From Mariluticola halotolerans (GTDB taxonomy: Bacteria > Pseudomonadota > Alphaproteobacteria > Rhizobiales > Devosiaceae): a stretch of DNA of 64,000 nucleotides. How positions within the stretch are numbered: position 1 is the first letter of the stretch; the number at the start of each line of letters is the position of its first letter. The notes beneath the pieces are model-generated. The model saw only the letters and a list, made by a program, of their open reading frames with translations, had not been told where the DNA came from and did not search any database. This document shows, one piece after another, positions 16,646 to 26,165 of this stretch. The stretch is taken from assembly GCF_021611515.1 (NCBI RefSeq), contig NZ_CP090960.1, positions 2,636,001 through 2,700,000 of the forward strand, given 5' to 3'. The position numbers were made by a program, and so were the translations under genes.

Positions 16646-19614
16646 TTTGGTTTCTGGTCTCGCAAGGCGGCGAGAGCGGCAAAGGGCGAATCCGGATCGA
16701 AAGGTTTTTCCTTGCGCGGCGGCGGTGCGTTGCGGGGCCGGTTGTCTTTATTGTCACGCGGGCCGTTGTGGGATTTGGGACGCGGCTTGCCATGGCGCGG
16801 TTTGCCGCGACCTTCCTGGGGCCGGTCTTTCTGGTCCTGGCCATCCTGTCCGCGATTTGCCGGACGGCGATGGTGACGATTATTGTCTGGCCGTCGGCTG
16901 CCGGGGAACCAGACTTCATCGAATTTGGGTTCTTCCGGGGTAGCGTCGGCCTCAGGTGCTTCTGCCGTGTCGGCAGTTGCGGTCTCTGGCGCTTCGAGCT
17001 TTGCCGCGTCAGTGAGATCTTCGGCCTCAACCGGTGTTTCGGACTGGGATTTTTCAGGGGCTTCGCCGTCAAGCTTTGCCAGATCCTCGACTGCGTCAGC
17101 GCCGGCGACCGGTGTTTCGATGGGCGTGCGCTGCAGGCGGTAGCCGAGGGATTTGAGGATGGAGGCAAAATCCTCGCCGGCGCACCCGAGCAGGGATGTC
17201 ATTTCCACCGTAACGCGGAAACCGTTCTTGTCGGCGGCACCGGCAGGCAGTTCGCCCTGAACGCGGCCTGGATCGAGCGCGATCAGCGGGCGGATGATGT
17301 CGGCGAGCCGCTCGAGAATATCGATGCGCACGGCGCGGTTGCCGGCCAGCTTGAAGCCGGCGACTTCATAGAGGCGGCGATCAATGGCGGGATCGATTTC
17401 GAACGAGGTGCGGCCTGAAAGAATAATATGGGGCAGATCGGAGACGCCGGGCTGACGGATGCCGCCGTTTTTCAGGGCCCAGAGAATCAGTGCCAGTTCG
17501 CGCGGGGCGGGCTTGAGGCTTAAGGGCAGATAGATGTGATAGGCGCCGAACTTGATGCCGAGCTTGCGCATCTTGCCGCGCACGTCCTGGTCGAGGCTCT
17601 TGACCTCATCGGCGACGGTCATGCGGGGCAGGAGGCCCAGATGCTCGGAGAGCTGGAAGGCGATGCCGCGGGCGGTGCCTTCAAGATCGGCCGGTTCGCG
17701 CAGGCCAAGAATTTGTTCCAGCTGGGTGTTGACCAGATGGCGCAGCCAGAGATTGAGGCGGTCCTGCACGCGGTCGAGATCGGGACCGGTCAGGCTTTCG
17801 TCGGCCAGAATGAGAATGCGGGGCGAGAAGATATCATTGCCCTCGGCCAGTTCGGCAACGATTTCGCCGCGCCAGCGCACATAACCGTCTGTTGCCAGAA
17901 CGATCTCTTCATTGGGCGCGCCTGAGAGACGTTCCGCCCGGTTTCTGATTTCCGGTGCGACGGCATTTGCGGCGGCTGCGCGCAAGCCCTTTGCGTCTGC
18001 ATCGCCATCTGATTTGGCCAGGCTGAAACGAAATCCGTCAATGGTGCCAATCAGGTGGCCCTCGACTGAAATTTCGCCTTTGTCATTGATTGCAGGTGAT
18101 AGCATGCGTCTGTCTCTTAAATGCCGTATCAAGATGCTTGTGCGGCGATCAACGAAACGCTGGGTCAGCTTTTCGTGCAGAGCGTCGCTCAAACGGTTTT
18201 CAATATCCCGGGTTTTCTCGCGCCAATGGGCTGGGTCTTCCAGCCAGTTTTTCCGGTTGGCGACGAATGTCCAGGTTCTTACCTGACGGATTCTGTTAGA
18301 CAAAGTGTCTATATCGCCATCTGCATTGTCGCAGAAGCGGACCTGCTCGGCAATCCAGTCTGCGTCAACTTTGTGCCGGGTCATCAGATCAGCGTAAATA
18401 TGGGTAATTATTTCGCCATGCTGGGCCGGCGAGATGTTGCGATAATCGGGAATTTGGCAGCATTCCCAGAGCAGGCGCACATCCGCCTCGGTGCGCGCAA
18501 GCGTGCCGGCTTCATTGCGGCTGAGGAATTCGAGCGAAATCTGGTCGGTGGCCACGGGCACGCGGGTGAGGGCTGGGTGGTTTGGGCTTTCCTCGAGCGT
18601 ATGCCGCAGATTGCCGATGGAACTGAAATCGAGCTTCGGGTTGCGCCATTGCACGGTTTTAATGGGCTGAAAGTCGTGGCTTTCGAGCCGGACGATCATT
18701 TCATCGTCAAAATTTTCGGCATGGCCGGTGACCCCGAATGTGCCATTGCGGGTGTGCCGTCCGGCGCGGCCGGCGATCTGGCCCAGTTCGGCGGGGGTTA
18801 AGGGGCGGCTCTGGCGGCCATCGAATTTGGTGTCATTGGCAAAGGCGACGTGATGCACGTCAAGATTGAGCCCCATGCCGATGGCATCGGTTGCGACCAG
18901 AAAATCAACATCGCCATTTTGATAGAGTTCGACCTGGGCATTGCGGGTGCGCGGCGACAGCGAGCCCATGACGACGGCCGCGCCACCGCGTTCACGCCGG
19001 ACCAGTTCGGCGATGGCGTAAACCTCGCGGGCGGAAAAGGCGACAATGGCGGAGCGGGCCGGCTGGCGGGTGATTTTCTTTGACCCCGCCCAGGTCAGTT
19101 CACTCATGCGCGGGCGGTTGATGATCTCGGCATCGGGCAGGAGCTTGCGGATAAGCGGGGCCATGGTATCGGCCCCCAGAAGCAGGGTTTCGTTGATGCC
19201 GCGCGCATTGAGGATGCGGTCGGTAAAGATATGGCCACGGTCGAAATCAATGGCGGTCTGGATTTCATCGATGGCGACGAAGGCCACCGGGATATCGGTG
19301 GGCATGGCCTCGACGGTGGCCACCCAATAGCGGGCATTGGGTGGCACGATGCGCTCTTCGCCGGTGACCAGCGCCACGGCATGTTCGCCGACCCGGCTGC
19401 TGACCGTTTGATAGACCTCGCGCGCCAGAAGGCGCAGCGGCAGGCCGATCATGCCGGTGGAATGGGCCAGCATGCGCTCGATGGCAAACCATGTCTTGCC
19501 GGTATTGGTGGGCCCCAGAATCGCCTTGAGCGACTGAGACGTCTGGGTAAAGGGCGCGTTCAAGGAATTGTCTCTGCTGGCAAGGGCGAAGGTAAGTGTC
19601 TCATAGCGGCACAT
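16642..19614 (-). CDS. SUV3-like ATP-dependent RNA/DNA helicase
   Basis: A 990-residue superfamily-2 helicase of the type conserved in alphaproteobacteria and related to mitochondrial SUV3. Walker A is GPTNTGKT (residues 34-41), motif II reads DEIQ near residue 115, and motif VI is QIAGRAGR. The core spans ~1-330, with SUV3-type helical domains behind it. The last ~180 residues are unlike the rest: first Ala/Glu/Asp-rich acidic, then Arg/Lys/Asn/Gly-rich basic (HHRRPANRGQDGQ, RGKPRHGKPRPK), as in RNA-binding tails. In mitochondria SUV3 works with PNPase in RNA decay; a similar role here is inference. The gene overlaps the S4-protein gene by four bases. Confidence 0.9.
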   Translation of the reverse strand: MCRYETLTFALASRDNSLNAPFTQTSQSLKAILGPTNTGKTWFAIERMLAHSTGMIGLPLRLLAREVYQTVSSRVGEHAVALVTGEERIVPPNARYWVATVEAMPTDIPVAFVAIDEIQTAIDFDRGHIFTDRILNARGINETLLLGADTMAPLIRKLLPDAEIINRPRMSELTWAGSKKITRQPARSAIVAFSAREVYAIAELVRRERGGAAVVMGSLSPRTRNAQVELYQNGDVDFLVATDAIGMGLNLDVHHVAFANDTKFDGRQSRPLTPAELGQIAGRAGRHTRNGTFGVTGHAENFDDEMIVRLESHDFQPIKTVQWRNPKLDFSSIGNLRHTLEESPNHPALTRVPVATDQISLEFLSRNEAGTLARTEADVRLLWECCQIPDYRNISPAQHGEIITHIYADLMTRHKVDADWIAEQVRFCDNADGDIDTLSNRIRQVRTWTFVANRKNWLEDPAHWREKTRDIENRLSDALHEKLTQRFVDRRTSILIRHLRDRRMLSPAINDKGEISVEGHLIGTIDGFRFSLAKSDGDADAKGLRAAAANAVAPEIRNRAERLSGAPNEEIVLATDGYVRWRGEIVAELAEGNDIFSPRILILADESLTGPDLDRVQDRLNLWLRHLVNTQLEQILGLREPADLEGTARGIAFQLSEHLGLLPRMTVADEVKSLDQDVRGKMRKLGIKFGAYHIYLPLSLKPAPRELALILWALKNGGIRQPGVSDLPHIILSGRTSFEIDPAIDRRLYEVAGFKLAGNRAVRIDILERLADIIRPLIALDPGRVQGELPAGAADKNGFRVTVEMTSLLGCAGEDFASILKSLGYRLQRTPIETPVAGADAVEDLAKLDGEAPEKSQSETPVEAEDLTDAAKLEAPETATADTAEAPEADATPEEPKFDEVWFPGSRRPDNNRHHRRPANRGQDGQDQKDRPQEGRGKPRHGKPRPKSHNGPRDNKDNRPRNAPPPRKEKPFDPDSPFAALAALRDQKPK

Positions 19615-19649
19615 AAGCGCTCAAGCGGCAAATGCCAAGTTCACGTTTA

Positions 19650-19664
19650 GCACAAAAAGAGAAC
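19650..19664 (-). promoter_or_regulatory. Near-match to an alphaproteobacterial LexA box
   Basis: On the minus strand, GTTCTCTTTTTGTGC fits GTTC-N7-GTTC, the LexA box of alphaproteobacteria, with one mismatch. It lies about 36 bases before the helicase start codon. LexA control of this gene is inference from one degenerate site. Confidence 0.35.
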
Positions 19665-19956
19665 AAAGGCGGTTCGAATCGGCTTTGGTGACTGAATCAT
19701 GATTTGTTCTCTACAGGATGTGGTGGGTCGGTGGTGGTGCGAGGCCCAAGTGGTGCAATCTGGCGGGTTCCGGGGCCGGAAATGGCCCAAATCCGTTCAT
19801 GTATACTAATAGAGCGTTAATCTGGCTGAATCATGGGCAATTCTTAAGGGGGTGTTAAATGTGCCGGGCGCGATTTTTTGTGGTCTCTTAGCGAATGCGA
19901 GGCCGGAACGCGGGCGTTTTAGGCGCGGATTTTGACGATAAAGATTTTGACGTTCC

Positions 19957-19988
19957 AAAATGGCACGACGGGCTGCAGCCCGCCATGC
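19957..19988 (-). terminator. Terminator of the SDR gene
   Basis: CGGGCTGCAGCCCG (19969-19982) is a perfect palindrome inside an outer GGCA/TGCC pairing and is followed on the minus strand by ATTTT. It sits about 17 bases past the SDR stop. Confidence 0.6.
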
Positions 19989-20004
19989 CGAAATCTGGTG
20001 CGGG

Positions 20005-20760
20005 TTATTGTGCTGTGTAGGCACCATCGACCCGGTGATAGCTGCCATTGATGAAGCTGGCCCGATCAGAGAGCAGGAAGCAGGTGAGGGCGGATACTTC
20101 TTCCGGCGTGCCGATGCGGCCGACGGGATGCAGGCTTGCCAGCCCGTCGAGGGCCGCCTGATCCAGATTGGCGGAAAGCAGAGGGGTGTCGATGAAGCCG
20201 GGGCCAACCGCATTGATGCGGATGTTTCTGGCGGCATATTCCAGCGCGGCGGCCTTGGTCATGCCGACAACGCCGTGCTTGGCTGCGGTGTAAGCGGATG
20301 AGTTGGCGAAACCGACCGTGCCGAGGATCGACGCCATGTTGACGATTGCACCGCCACCGGCCTCAAGCATGGCCGGGATCTGGTAGCGGACGCAATTGAA
20401 GACGCCATTGAGGTTGACGCTGATGACCTTTTCCCAGCCATCGACCGGATATTCGCCGATCGGGGCGGCGGGGCCGCCAATGCCCGCATTGTTGACCGCC
20501 AGATGCAGCCCGCCATAGGTCTTTATCGCAAAGGCCACCATTGCCTCGCAGGCGCTGGCATCGGTGACGTCGATCTCAAAGCTTTCCGCGTTCCCGCCCT
20601 TTTGGCGGATGGTCTTGACCACTTTGTCCGCGCCGGACGTGTCCATGTCGGCGACGATGACATTGGCACCGCTTGCTGCGAGTTCCAGACTGACCGTTTC
20701 GCCGATGCCCGAGCCGCCGCCGGTGACGATTGCTGTCTTGTTGGTGAAACTGATGTCCAT
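20005..20760 (-). CDS. SDR-family NAD(P)-dependent oxidoreductase
   Basis: A 251-residue classical short-chain dehydrogenase. The cofactor loop is TGGGSGIG (residues 13-20), the structural motif NNAG is present, and the active site is Ser...SSAYTAAKHG with the YxxxK pair. Asp after the second strand (VADMD) suggests a preference for NAD over NADP. I chose the ATG at 20760, which has GGAAGGAC eight bases upstream, over the TTG two codons earlier. It is a single gene with its own terminator; neighbours give no clue to the substrate. Confidence 0.92.
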   Translation of the reverse strand: MDISFTNKTAIVTGGGSGIGETVSLELAASGANVIVADMDTSGADKVVKTIRQKGGNAESFEIDVTDASACEAMVAFAIKTYGGLHLAVNNAGIGGPAAPIGEYPVDGWEKVISVNLNGVFNCVRYQIPAMLEAGGGAIVNMASILGTVGFANSSAYTAAKHGVVGMTKAAALEYAARNIRINAVGPGFIDTPLLSANLDQAALDGLASLHPVGRIGTPEEVSALTCFLLSDRASFINGSYHRVDGAYTAQ

Positions 20761-20901
20761 GATCAATGTCCTTCCCTGGTTACTGTCATGCTGGCGGTTC
20801 TATATGCGGAACGCGCCGAGGTTATGACGGTATAAAGGCGGGGCAGATCGCGGGCATTGATGCGGGTCAAATGCGCAAATGATTTAGGGGGATGCCCCTG
20901 A

Positions 20902-21693
20902 TCAGTTGAGGTCGGTCAGGACCATGGACAGATCGCCCGCGCTGGTGCCGAGCAGGATGCGGTAGGGGATGAAATAGCCGCTATCCTTGAGGGGCGCATA
21001 CCAGATGAGAATGCGGTTGGAATTGGCCAGATAGGTTGTCATTTCCGAGGTGGTGAAGTGACCGGCGACGGGAATATAGCGCAACTGGCACAAAACGACC
21101 GGGCCCTGATAGCCGGTGCGGTTGGAGGTGGCGGTTTCTGTCTGGACGAATTTCATGGCGATGTCATAGCGCTCAACGCCGGTAAAGACCTTGAGGCGAC
21201 GGTCGCAAAGGGCTGGCTCGAGTGCATCACCTTTGAGGATATAGGAGCCGAGCGGATCGGTGACGCGCTCGAGATGTTTCCGTTCGATGGCGATGCGGCC
21301 GATATTGTTGACCAGTGGCGGCTCAATCTGGAAGCCGGTGGCATTGCCGCTGGCATATTGCACGGCGACGTTGAAACTTTCGCTGCGGGTGCGGGTTTCC
21401 AGATCGAAGGCCCTGGCGGCCAGCATGTCCTTGGCGGAACGGCCGGAAGACTGGGCTTCGGCGGTGCCGGAGGCAACAAGCGAGCCGACGCCGGAGACAT
21501 TGGCGCCCACATCAATTTTATAGCTGCTGCCATCATCGCTGAAATTCACGGTGGCGCTGGCCATGTTGACGCCGGCAAGGCTGACGACATATTTGGCGGT
21601 GGCGCTGACGGGCGCGGCCGCTACGGGGGATGCCATGAGAATGAAGGCTGCACCGGTTGCAGCCCAACGGGCAAATTTTGTATTCAAGGACAC
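20902..21693 (-). CDS. DUF3108-domain periplasmic protein
   Basis: A secreted protein of about 263 residues of the DUF3108 family, common in alphaproteobacteria and of unknown function. A signal peptide runs to about VAAAPVSA. The rest is predicted beta-rich (VVSLAGVNMASATVNFSDDGSSY), with the conserved end region ILIWYAPLKDSGYFIPYRI. The GTG at 21693 (MSLNTKF) is preferred because GGAG lies about ten bases upstream and the signal peptide then starts at once; the frame is open to a TTG at 21729. It is divergent from rpmB, with which it shares a 226-base gap. Confidence 0.83.
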   Translation of the reverse strand: MSLNTKFARWAATGAAFILMASPVAAAPVSATAKYVVSLAGVNMASATVNFSDDGSSYKIDVGANVSGVGSLVASGTAEAQSSGRSAKDMLAARAFDLETRTRSESFNVAVQYASGNATGFQIEPPLVNNIGRIAIERKHLERVTDPLGSYILKGDALEPALCDRRLKVFTGVERYDIAMKFVQTETATSNRTGYQGPVVLCQLRYIPVAGHFTTSEMTTYLANSNRILIWYAPLKDSGYFIPYRILLGTSAGDLSMVLTDLN

Positions 21694-21809
21694 TTGGATT
21701 CCACTCCGCCGCGGACGGCTAACACGCAAACACTGAGCTTTCAGTTTTAACGAACATGCTTACTATTTCGTGAAGTGGGGGCAATTGTGGCCTCAAAGGC
21801 CGGTTGTGC

Positions 21810-21838
21810 TTGACGGGGGCGGGGCGTTTGACTATTTA
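21810..21838 (+). promoter_or_regulatory. Promoter of rpmB
   Basis: TTGACG (21810-21815) and TATTTA (21833-21838) are 17 bases apart. The predicted ~75-base leader contains a GC-rich hairpin (about 21868-21892, GTGGGC with GCCCCAC). Confidence 0.6.
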
Positions 21839-21919
21839 GACGCAACTTTTCTCTTCAAGGATGAGCTGGCTGTGGGCAAAGCCCCACGCGCCTGTTTGTT
21901 CAGATAACAGGATATTAAC

Positions 21920-22204
21920 ATGGCACGCCGTTGTGAACTGACTGGAAAAGGCGTTATGACGGGCAATAATGTGAGCCACGCGCTCAACCGTACACGCCGC
22001 CGGTTTCTGCCCAACCTTTGCAATGTCACGCTGATTTCGGATGCGCTCAGCCGCCCGGTCAAGCTCAAGATCGCAGCTTCCACGCTGCGCACTGTCGAGC
22101 ATCGCGGTGGCCTTGATGCATTTTTGCTGAAAGCCAAGGATGACGATCTGTCCGATCGCGCCCGCGGTATCAAGCAGGAAGTCCGTCAGGCACTTGCATC
22201 GTAA
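21920..22204 (+). CDS. rpmB: 50S ribosomal protein L28
   Basis: A 94-residue basic protein of the large ribosomal subunit. The N-terminal [19 protein letters not shown] and [13 protein letters not shown] are the L28 signature; the C-terminus has the extension usual in alphaproteobacteria. Only Cys5 and Cys34 are present, so it is not the four-cysteine zinc-binding form. It has its own promoter and terminator and appears monocistronic. Confidence 0.98.
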   Translation: MARRCELTGKGVMTGNNVSHALNRTRRRFLPNLCNVTLISDALSRPVKLKIAASTLRTVEHRGGLDAFLLKAKDDDLSDRARGIKQEVRQALAS

Positions 22205-22252
22205 AAAGTTTCGGTCGCTGGCCTTTGGGCCGCAACCGGTGATATGAAAGCG

Positions 22253-22292
22253 ACGCGGTATCCCCCAAAGGGTGCCGCGTTTCTTGTTTTTT
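22253..22292 (+). terminator. Terminator of rpmB
   Basis: ACGCGGTATCCC (22253-22264) pairs with AGGGTGCCGCGT (22269-22280), with one mismatch, and is followed by a T-rich run (TTCTTGTTTTTT). Confidence 0.85.
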
Positions 22293-22344
22293 GCAATAGC
22301 TGCGCCGGTCAGATGCCGGAAGTGCGGCGCAACATTTGAGGTGC

Positions 22345-22992
22345 ATGATCTTGCTCGCTCGTTTTTTTGTGGCCGTTATGGCCATGGTCGCTGTGGTGGC
22401 CGCTTCCAATTTTCTCGTTCAGTTTCCTGTGCAGGCCGAATTCGGCGGGATCAATCTCGCGGATCTTTTGACCTGGGGGGCGTTTACCTATCCGATGGCG
22501 TTTCTGGTTACCGATCTGACCAACCGGCATTTCGGGGCCAATGGCGCGCGGCTGGTGGTGCTGGCAGGTTTCACGCTGGCGGTGATCTGGTCGATTTTTC
22601 TCGCCAGCCCGCGTATCGCCATTGCCTCCGGCTCGGCATTTTTGCTGGCGCAGTTTCTTGATGTGTCGATCTTTAACCGCCTGCGGGCCGCCAAATGGTG
22701 GCAGGCGCCGCTGGTCTCCTCGGTGGCTGGCTCGGTGCTCGATACGGTTTTGTTTTTCGGGATCGCCTTTTCGGCCCGGTTCGCCTTTATCGATACAGGC
22801 TTTGGCATGGAGGACAGTTCGCTGGCCTTTGCGGTACCCTTTCTGGGTGTTGGTGGAGACGTGCCGCTCTGGGTGTCACTGGCCTCGGGCGACTTTATCG
22901 TCAAGATTGTGGTGTCGCTGGTGCTGCTGGCGCCCTATCGGGTGCTGCGCGGCATGATTGCCGACAGGGTTTTGCATCCGGCGGCAGGCTAG
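22345..22992 (+). CDS. Queuosine precursor transporter (YhhQ/VUT family)
   Basis: A 215-residue inner-membrane protein with about six hydrophobic segments. The family pattern NLADLLTWGAFTYPMAFLVTD, then LTNRHFG, and the SVAGSVLDTVLFF segment mark the YhhQ (DUF165) group, which imports preQ0/preQ1 bases for queuosine modification of tRNA. The ATG at 22345 is the usual start; an in-frame TTG at 22336 is possible, and GAGG between them is rather close to the ATG. It follows rpmB's terminator, so it should have its own promoter. Confidence 0.9.
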   Translation: MILLARFFVAVMAMVAVVAASNFLVQFPVQAEFGGINLADLLTWGAFTYPMAFLVTDLTNRHFGANGARLVVLAGFTLAVIWSIFLASPRIAIASGSAFLLAQFLDVSIFNRLRAAKWWQAPLVSSVAGSVLDTVLFFGIAFSARFAFIDTGFGMEDSSLAFAVPFLGVGGDVPLWVSLASGDFIVKIVVSLVLLAPYRVLRGMIADRVLHPAAG

Positions 22993-23022
22993 GGCCGTTC
23001 AGGTTCTGCTGGAAACATCCTT

Positions 23023-23121
23023 CGTCATCGCGAGGCGCGTAGCGCCGTGGCGATCCAGAGCAACAAGCGCTGGTGTCAGCCTCTTCTGGATTGCCGCGCG
23101 GCTTTGCCGCTCGCAATGACG
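23023..23121. repeat. Palindromic repeat element with two 36-base arms
   Basis: Arm 1 (23023-23058) starts CGTCATCGCGAGGCGCGTAG and arm 2 (23086-23121) is its imperfect reverse complement, ending GCTCGCAATGACG; a 27-base spacer separates them. Each arm also has a small internal hairpin. The CGTCAT-CGCGAG...GATCCAG form belongs to the short dispersed palindromic elements found in many alphaproteobacterial genomes between genes. It lies between the ends of two convergent genes and could fold as a large stem acting as terminator or mRNA stabiliser. Confidence 0.8.
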
Positions 23122-23171
23122 GGGCAACGTTTGCGAACCGACAAGGGATGTCCGCTTGTTCCAGACCCGCT

Positions 23172-24167
23172 TTATTCCGCCAGGGAAAATTCCAGCAGGA
23201 GCGAACGTTCCCAATCGTTGAAATTGTCGTCGGAAATGATGGTGATGCGGCTTTTGCCATCCGGGCCGGGATGGACGGCAATGCCTTCCATATTGTCGAT
23301 ATCGCCGCCGGAACCGGTGAGGATAACCTCGCCTTTCAAAACTGCGCCGGGTTTGACCTCGGCGGCGGCAATGCGGCGGACCTGCATGACAAAGCTTAAA
23401 AAGCTGGTGCCGCGCTCGAGCACCAAAAGATCGCCATTGGGCAGGAAGGCGCAATCGGTGGGGTTGAGCCCCTCGGTGCGGCTGAGGCTGAGTTCGCCGC
23501 GGTCGTTGTGGCCAAGCATGTAGCCGGCATAGCCGTCGCCGACACGGGCGGCCTCGGTAAACAGCATGGTGGAGCCCGCGACCGGGGAGGCTTGAGGGGC
23601 GATGCAGACGGCTTCCAGCGAGCGGTTGGTGCGCAGGTTTTCCAGCCATTGGGGAATGGCGACCTCGCGGGCCGCGCCCTCTGGCATGCCCTTGACCAGA
23701 TCGAAATCGGCGACCCGGGTGAGGTTTTCAAAGCCGACACGGACAGCGGCGGGGGCGCCATTGCGGTTGATGGTTTCGATGGCCTCCGCATCCTTGGCGA
23801 ATTTTCGCGGCAGTTCATCGCCTTTGGAATTGCGAATGGGCGTGACGGTGACACCGCCAAGGCCAAGCGGCTGGCCGGCTTCGTTATAGATCAGATGGCC
23901 GGAGATGAAATTGCCCTCATCGGAGACCATGACCAGCTGATGGCCGGAACCGGTGAAGGTGATGCCGGAGAGGCCGCCGAAGGTTTCCACCGGGCTGGTC
24001 ATGACAATGCCGCCCTGCCAGATCAGCTTGTCGACCTTTTCGCCCGGCTGGGCACCTTTATAGGTGAGAATGGGTGCGGACGTGACCGGCGCGTCCATGG
24101 CGCGGGTGGCCGAGGTGAGGAGCGACAGGGCCAGCGCTAATGCCAATGTGCCCGGACGCAAGCTCAC
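23172..24167 (-). CDS. Esterase-like activity of phytase family protein, exported
   Basis: A 331-residue protein with a signal peptide (residues ~1-23, [16 protein letters not shown]) and a beta-propeller-like body of the phytase-like esterase family. Recognisable stretches are [28 protein letters not shown] and [12 protein letters not shown]. The GTG start forms a GTGA overlap with the cobT stop, so it is translationally coupled to cobT despite having no evident link to cobalamin. The substrate is unknown; the protein is probably periplasmic. Confidence 0.85.
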   Translation of the reverse strand: MSLRPGTLALALALSLLTSATRAMDAPVTSAPILTYKGAQPGEKVDKLIWQGGIVMTSPVETFGGLSGITFTGSGHQLVMVSDEGNFISGHLIYNEAGQPLGLGGVTVTPIRNSKGDELPRKFAKDAEAIETINRNGAPAAVRVGFENLTRVADFDLVKGMPEGAAREVAIPQWLENLRTNRSLEAVCIAPQASPVAGSTMLFTEAARVGDGYAGYMLGHNDRGELSLSRTEGLNPTDCAFLPNGDLLVLERGTSFLSFVMQVRRIAAAEVKPGAVLKGEVILTGSGGDIDNMEGIAVHPGPDGKSRITIISDDNFNDWERSLLLEFSLAE

Positions 24168-26053
24168 CTGCGACGCTGCCGGCGGCTCATGGCTGGCGGT
24201 TCTTCCTCAAAGAGGGAAGCCAGTTCCTCGGTGAGCGCGCCGCCCAGTTCTTCGGCGTCGAGCAGGGTGACGGCGCGCCGGTAATAGCGGGTCACGTCAT
24301 GACCGATGCCGACAGCAACCAGCTGAACGGGGGACCGCAATTCGATATCCTCAATCACCATGCGCAAATGGGCCTCGAGATAATTGCCGGGGTTCACCGA
24401 CTGGGTCGAATCATCCACCGGTGCACCATCGGAGATAACCATCAGGATGCGGCGATTTTCGGGACGGCCAAGCAGACGCTTGTGGGCCCATTGCAGGGCC
24501 TCACCGTCGATGTTTTCTTTCAGCAGCCCTTCGCGCATCATCAGGCCAAGATTGCGTCTGGCGTGCCGCCAGGGCTCGTCAGCGGCCTTGTAGATGATGT
24601 GGCGCACATCGTTGACGCGGCCGGGATTGGCGGGGCGATCTGCCTCAAGCCAGGCCTCGCGCGATTTGCCGCCTTTCCAGGCGCGGGTGGTGAAGCCGAG
24701 AATTTCGACCTTCACCCCGCAGCGCTCCAGCGTGCGGGCGAGGATGTCGCCGCAAATGGCGGCGATGGTGATCGGGCGGCCGCGCATGGAGCCGGAATTG
24801 TCGATCAACAGCGTGACGACCGTATCGCGGAATTCGGTGTCATTCTCGATCTTGAACGAGAGCGGCTGCATCGGGTCGGTGACCACGCGGGTGAGGCGGG
24901 CGGCATCAAGCACGCCTTCTTCCAGATCGAAAGCCCATGAACGGTTTTGCTGCGCCATCAGGCGGCGTTGCAGCTTGTTGGCCAGGCGGGCGACGGCACC
25001 GGCGAGATTTTCTAGCTGTTTGTCGAGAAGGGCACGCAATTGTTCGAGCTCTTCGGGCGGGCACAGGTCTGGTGCTTGCACGATTTCGTCGAACTTGGTG
25101 GTGAAGACCTTGTATTGCAGGGCGTTGGCAAGGCGTTCGTCGCCCTCGCCGGGTTGGGGCGGGGTCGGGGTTTCCTCGCCCGAATCGGCGGTCGCGTCAT
25201 CATCAGCATCGGCCATATCGGCTTCCATGCCATCGACCTCGCCGGTGTCTTCACTGTCGCCGGGCGCGTCATCGCTGTCGGCTTCGGCGTTTTCGCCTTC
25301 GCCCTGGGCCTGTTCGGGGTTCTGCTCGTCGTTGTCGGAGGGCTTGTCGTTCTGTTCTTCGGCGTCGTCGGTCTCGTCGCTGTCGCCATCCTCGAACTCA
25401 CCTTCGGGGATGAGATCCAGATCGCGCAACAGGGTGCGGGCGGCCTTGGCGAAATCTGCCTGGTTTTCGAGTGCGGCGGAGAGATCGTCGAGACAGGCGT
25501 CGCATTTGTCTTCAATGTCGCCGCGCCACAAATCAACAATCTGCTGGCCGCTCTGGGGGACGGTGATGCCGGCCAGTTTGTCGCGCAGCATCAGCCCCAA
25601 AGCCTCGGCCAGCGGCGCGTCATCGCGTTCGGTGATGTCGCCGAAATTGGCGCGGAACAGCCGGTCTTCGAGCATTTCGCCGATATTGAGTTTCATGCCC
25701 GGCATGCGGGTGGCGCCCAGCGCCTCGACACGGGCCTGTTCGAGCGCATCAAAGGCGGCGCGGGCATCGGGGTCCTGGGGCGCGCGGCGGCGGTGCATGG
25801 CCGCGTCATGGCTGGCGAGCCGCATGGCCATGGAATCGCCCTGCCCACGGGCAACTGCGATGTCGTGCAGCGTGGGGACGCGGGGCAGATTGGCGAGGCG
25901 CGCCTTGTCATGGGTCAGAATGGGCCGGTCGGCTGTGAAGGCAACCTCCAGCTCGGCTTCTCCAGCAATGGCGCGCACAGTTGCGCCCATCGCCGCCTTG
26001 AAGGGCTGCGTGTTATCGGGCTTGTTCGACCGGTTGCGTGGCGGTTGGGCCAT
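24164..26053 (-). CDS. cobT: Aerobic cobaltochelatase subunit CobT
   Basis: A 629-residue subunit of the CobN-CobS-CobT enzyme that inserts cobalt into hydrogenobyrinic a,c-diamide in the oxygen-dependent cobalamin pathway. Length matches characterised CobT (~630). The N-terminal CobT domain is followed by a very acidic Asp/Glu/Asn-rich stretch (~residues 215-310, [20 protein letters not shown]) and a C-terminal von Willebrand A domain with the MIDAS sequence DNSGSMRG. CobS and CobT form an AAA+ motor like magnesium chelatase I and D. It lies about 110 bases downstream of cobS on the same strand. cobN is not in the window. Confidence 0.95.
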   Translation of the reverse strand: MAQPPRNRSNKPDNTQPFKAAMGATVRAIAGEAELEVAFTADRPILTHDKARLANLPRVPTLHDIAVARGQGDSMAMRLASHDAAMHRRRAPQDPDARAAFDALEQARVEALGATRMPGMKLNIGEMLEDRLFRANFGDITERDDAPLAEALGLMLRDKLAGITVPQSGQQIVDLWRGDIEDKCDACLDDLSAALENQADFAKAARTLLRDLDLIPEGEFEDGDSDETDDAEEQNDKPSDNDEQNPEQAQGEGENAEADSDDAPGDSEDTGEVDGMEADMADADDDATADSGEETPTPPQPGEGDERLANALQYKVFTTKFDEIVQAPDLCPPEELEQLRALLDKQLENLAGAVARLANKLQRRLMAQQNRSWAFDLEEGVLDAARLTRVVTDPMQPLSFKIENDTEFRDTVVTLLIDNSGSMRGRPITIAAICGDILARTLERCGVKVEILGFTTRAWKGGKSREAWLEADRPANPGRVNDVRHIIYKAADEPWRHARRNLGLMMREGLLKENIDGEALQWAHKRLLGRPENRRILMVISDGAPVDDSTQSVNPGNYLEAHLRMVIEDIELRSPVQLVAVGIGHDVTRYYRRAVTLLDAEELGGALTEELASLFEEEPPAMSRRQRRR

Positions 26054-26165
26054 GAGCGTTCTGACCGATTTGTTCGTCCTTGTCCCGTGGCAGGCTCAGG
26101 AGGCGGACCAGCTGGTAAATGGCCCCTCATGGTTTGGCTTTTCTGCCATGAGGGGCGTGAGGTTT

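Larger units (their letters stand above)
19615..20004. other. Gene-free region between the helicase and SDR genes
   Basis: The 390 bases hold no supported gene. They contain a perfect 10-bp inverted repeat (AGAGAACAAA at 19658-19667, TTTGTTCTCT at 19703-19712), a LexA-like site near the helicase start, a repeated CTGAATCATG word (around 19692 and 19827) and, at the right end, a minus-strand terminator for the SDR gene. Confidence 0.6.
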
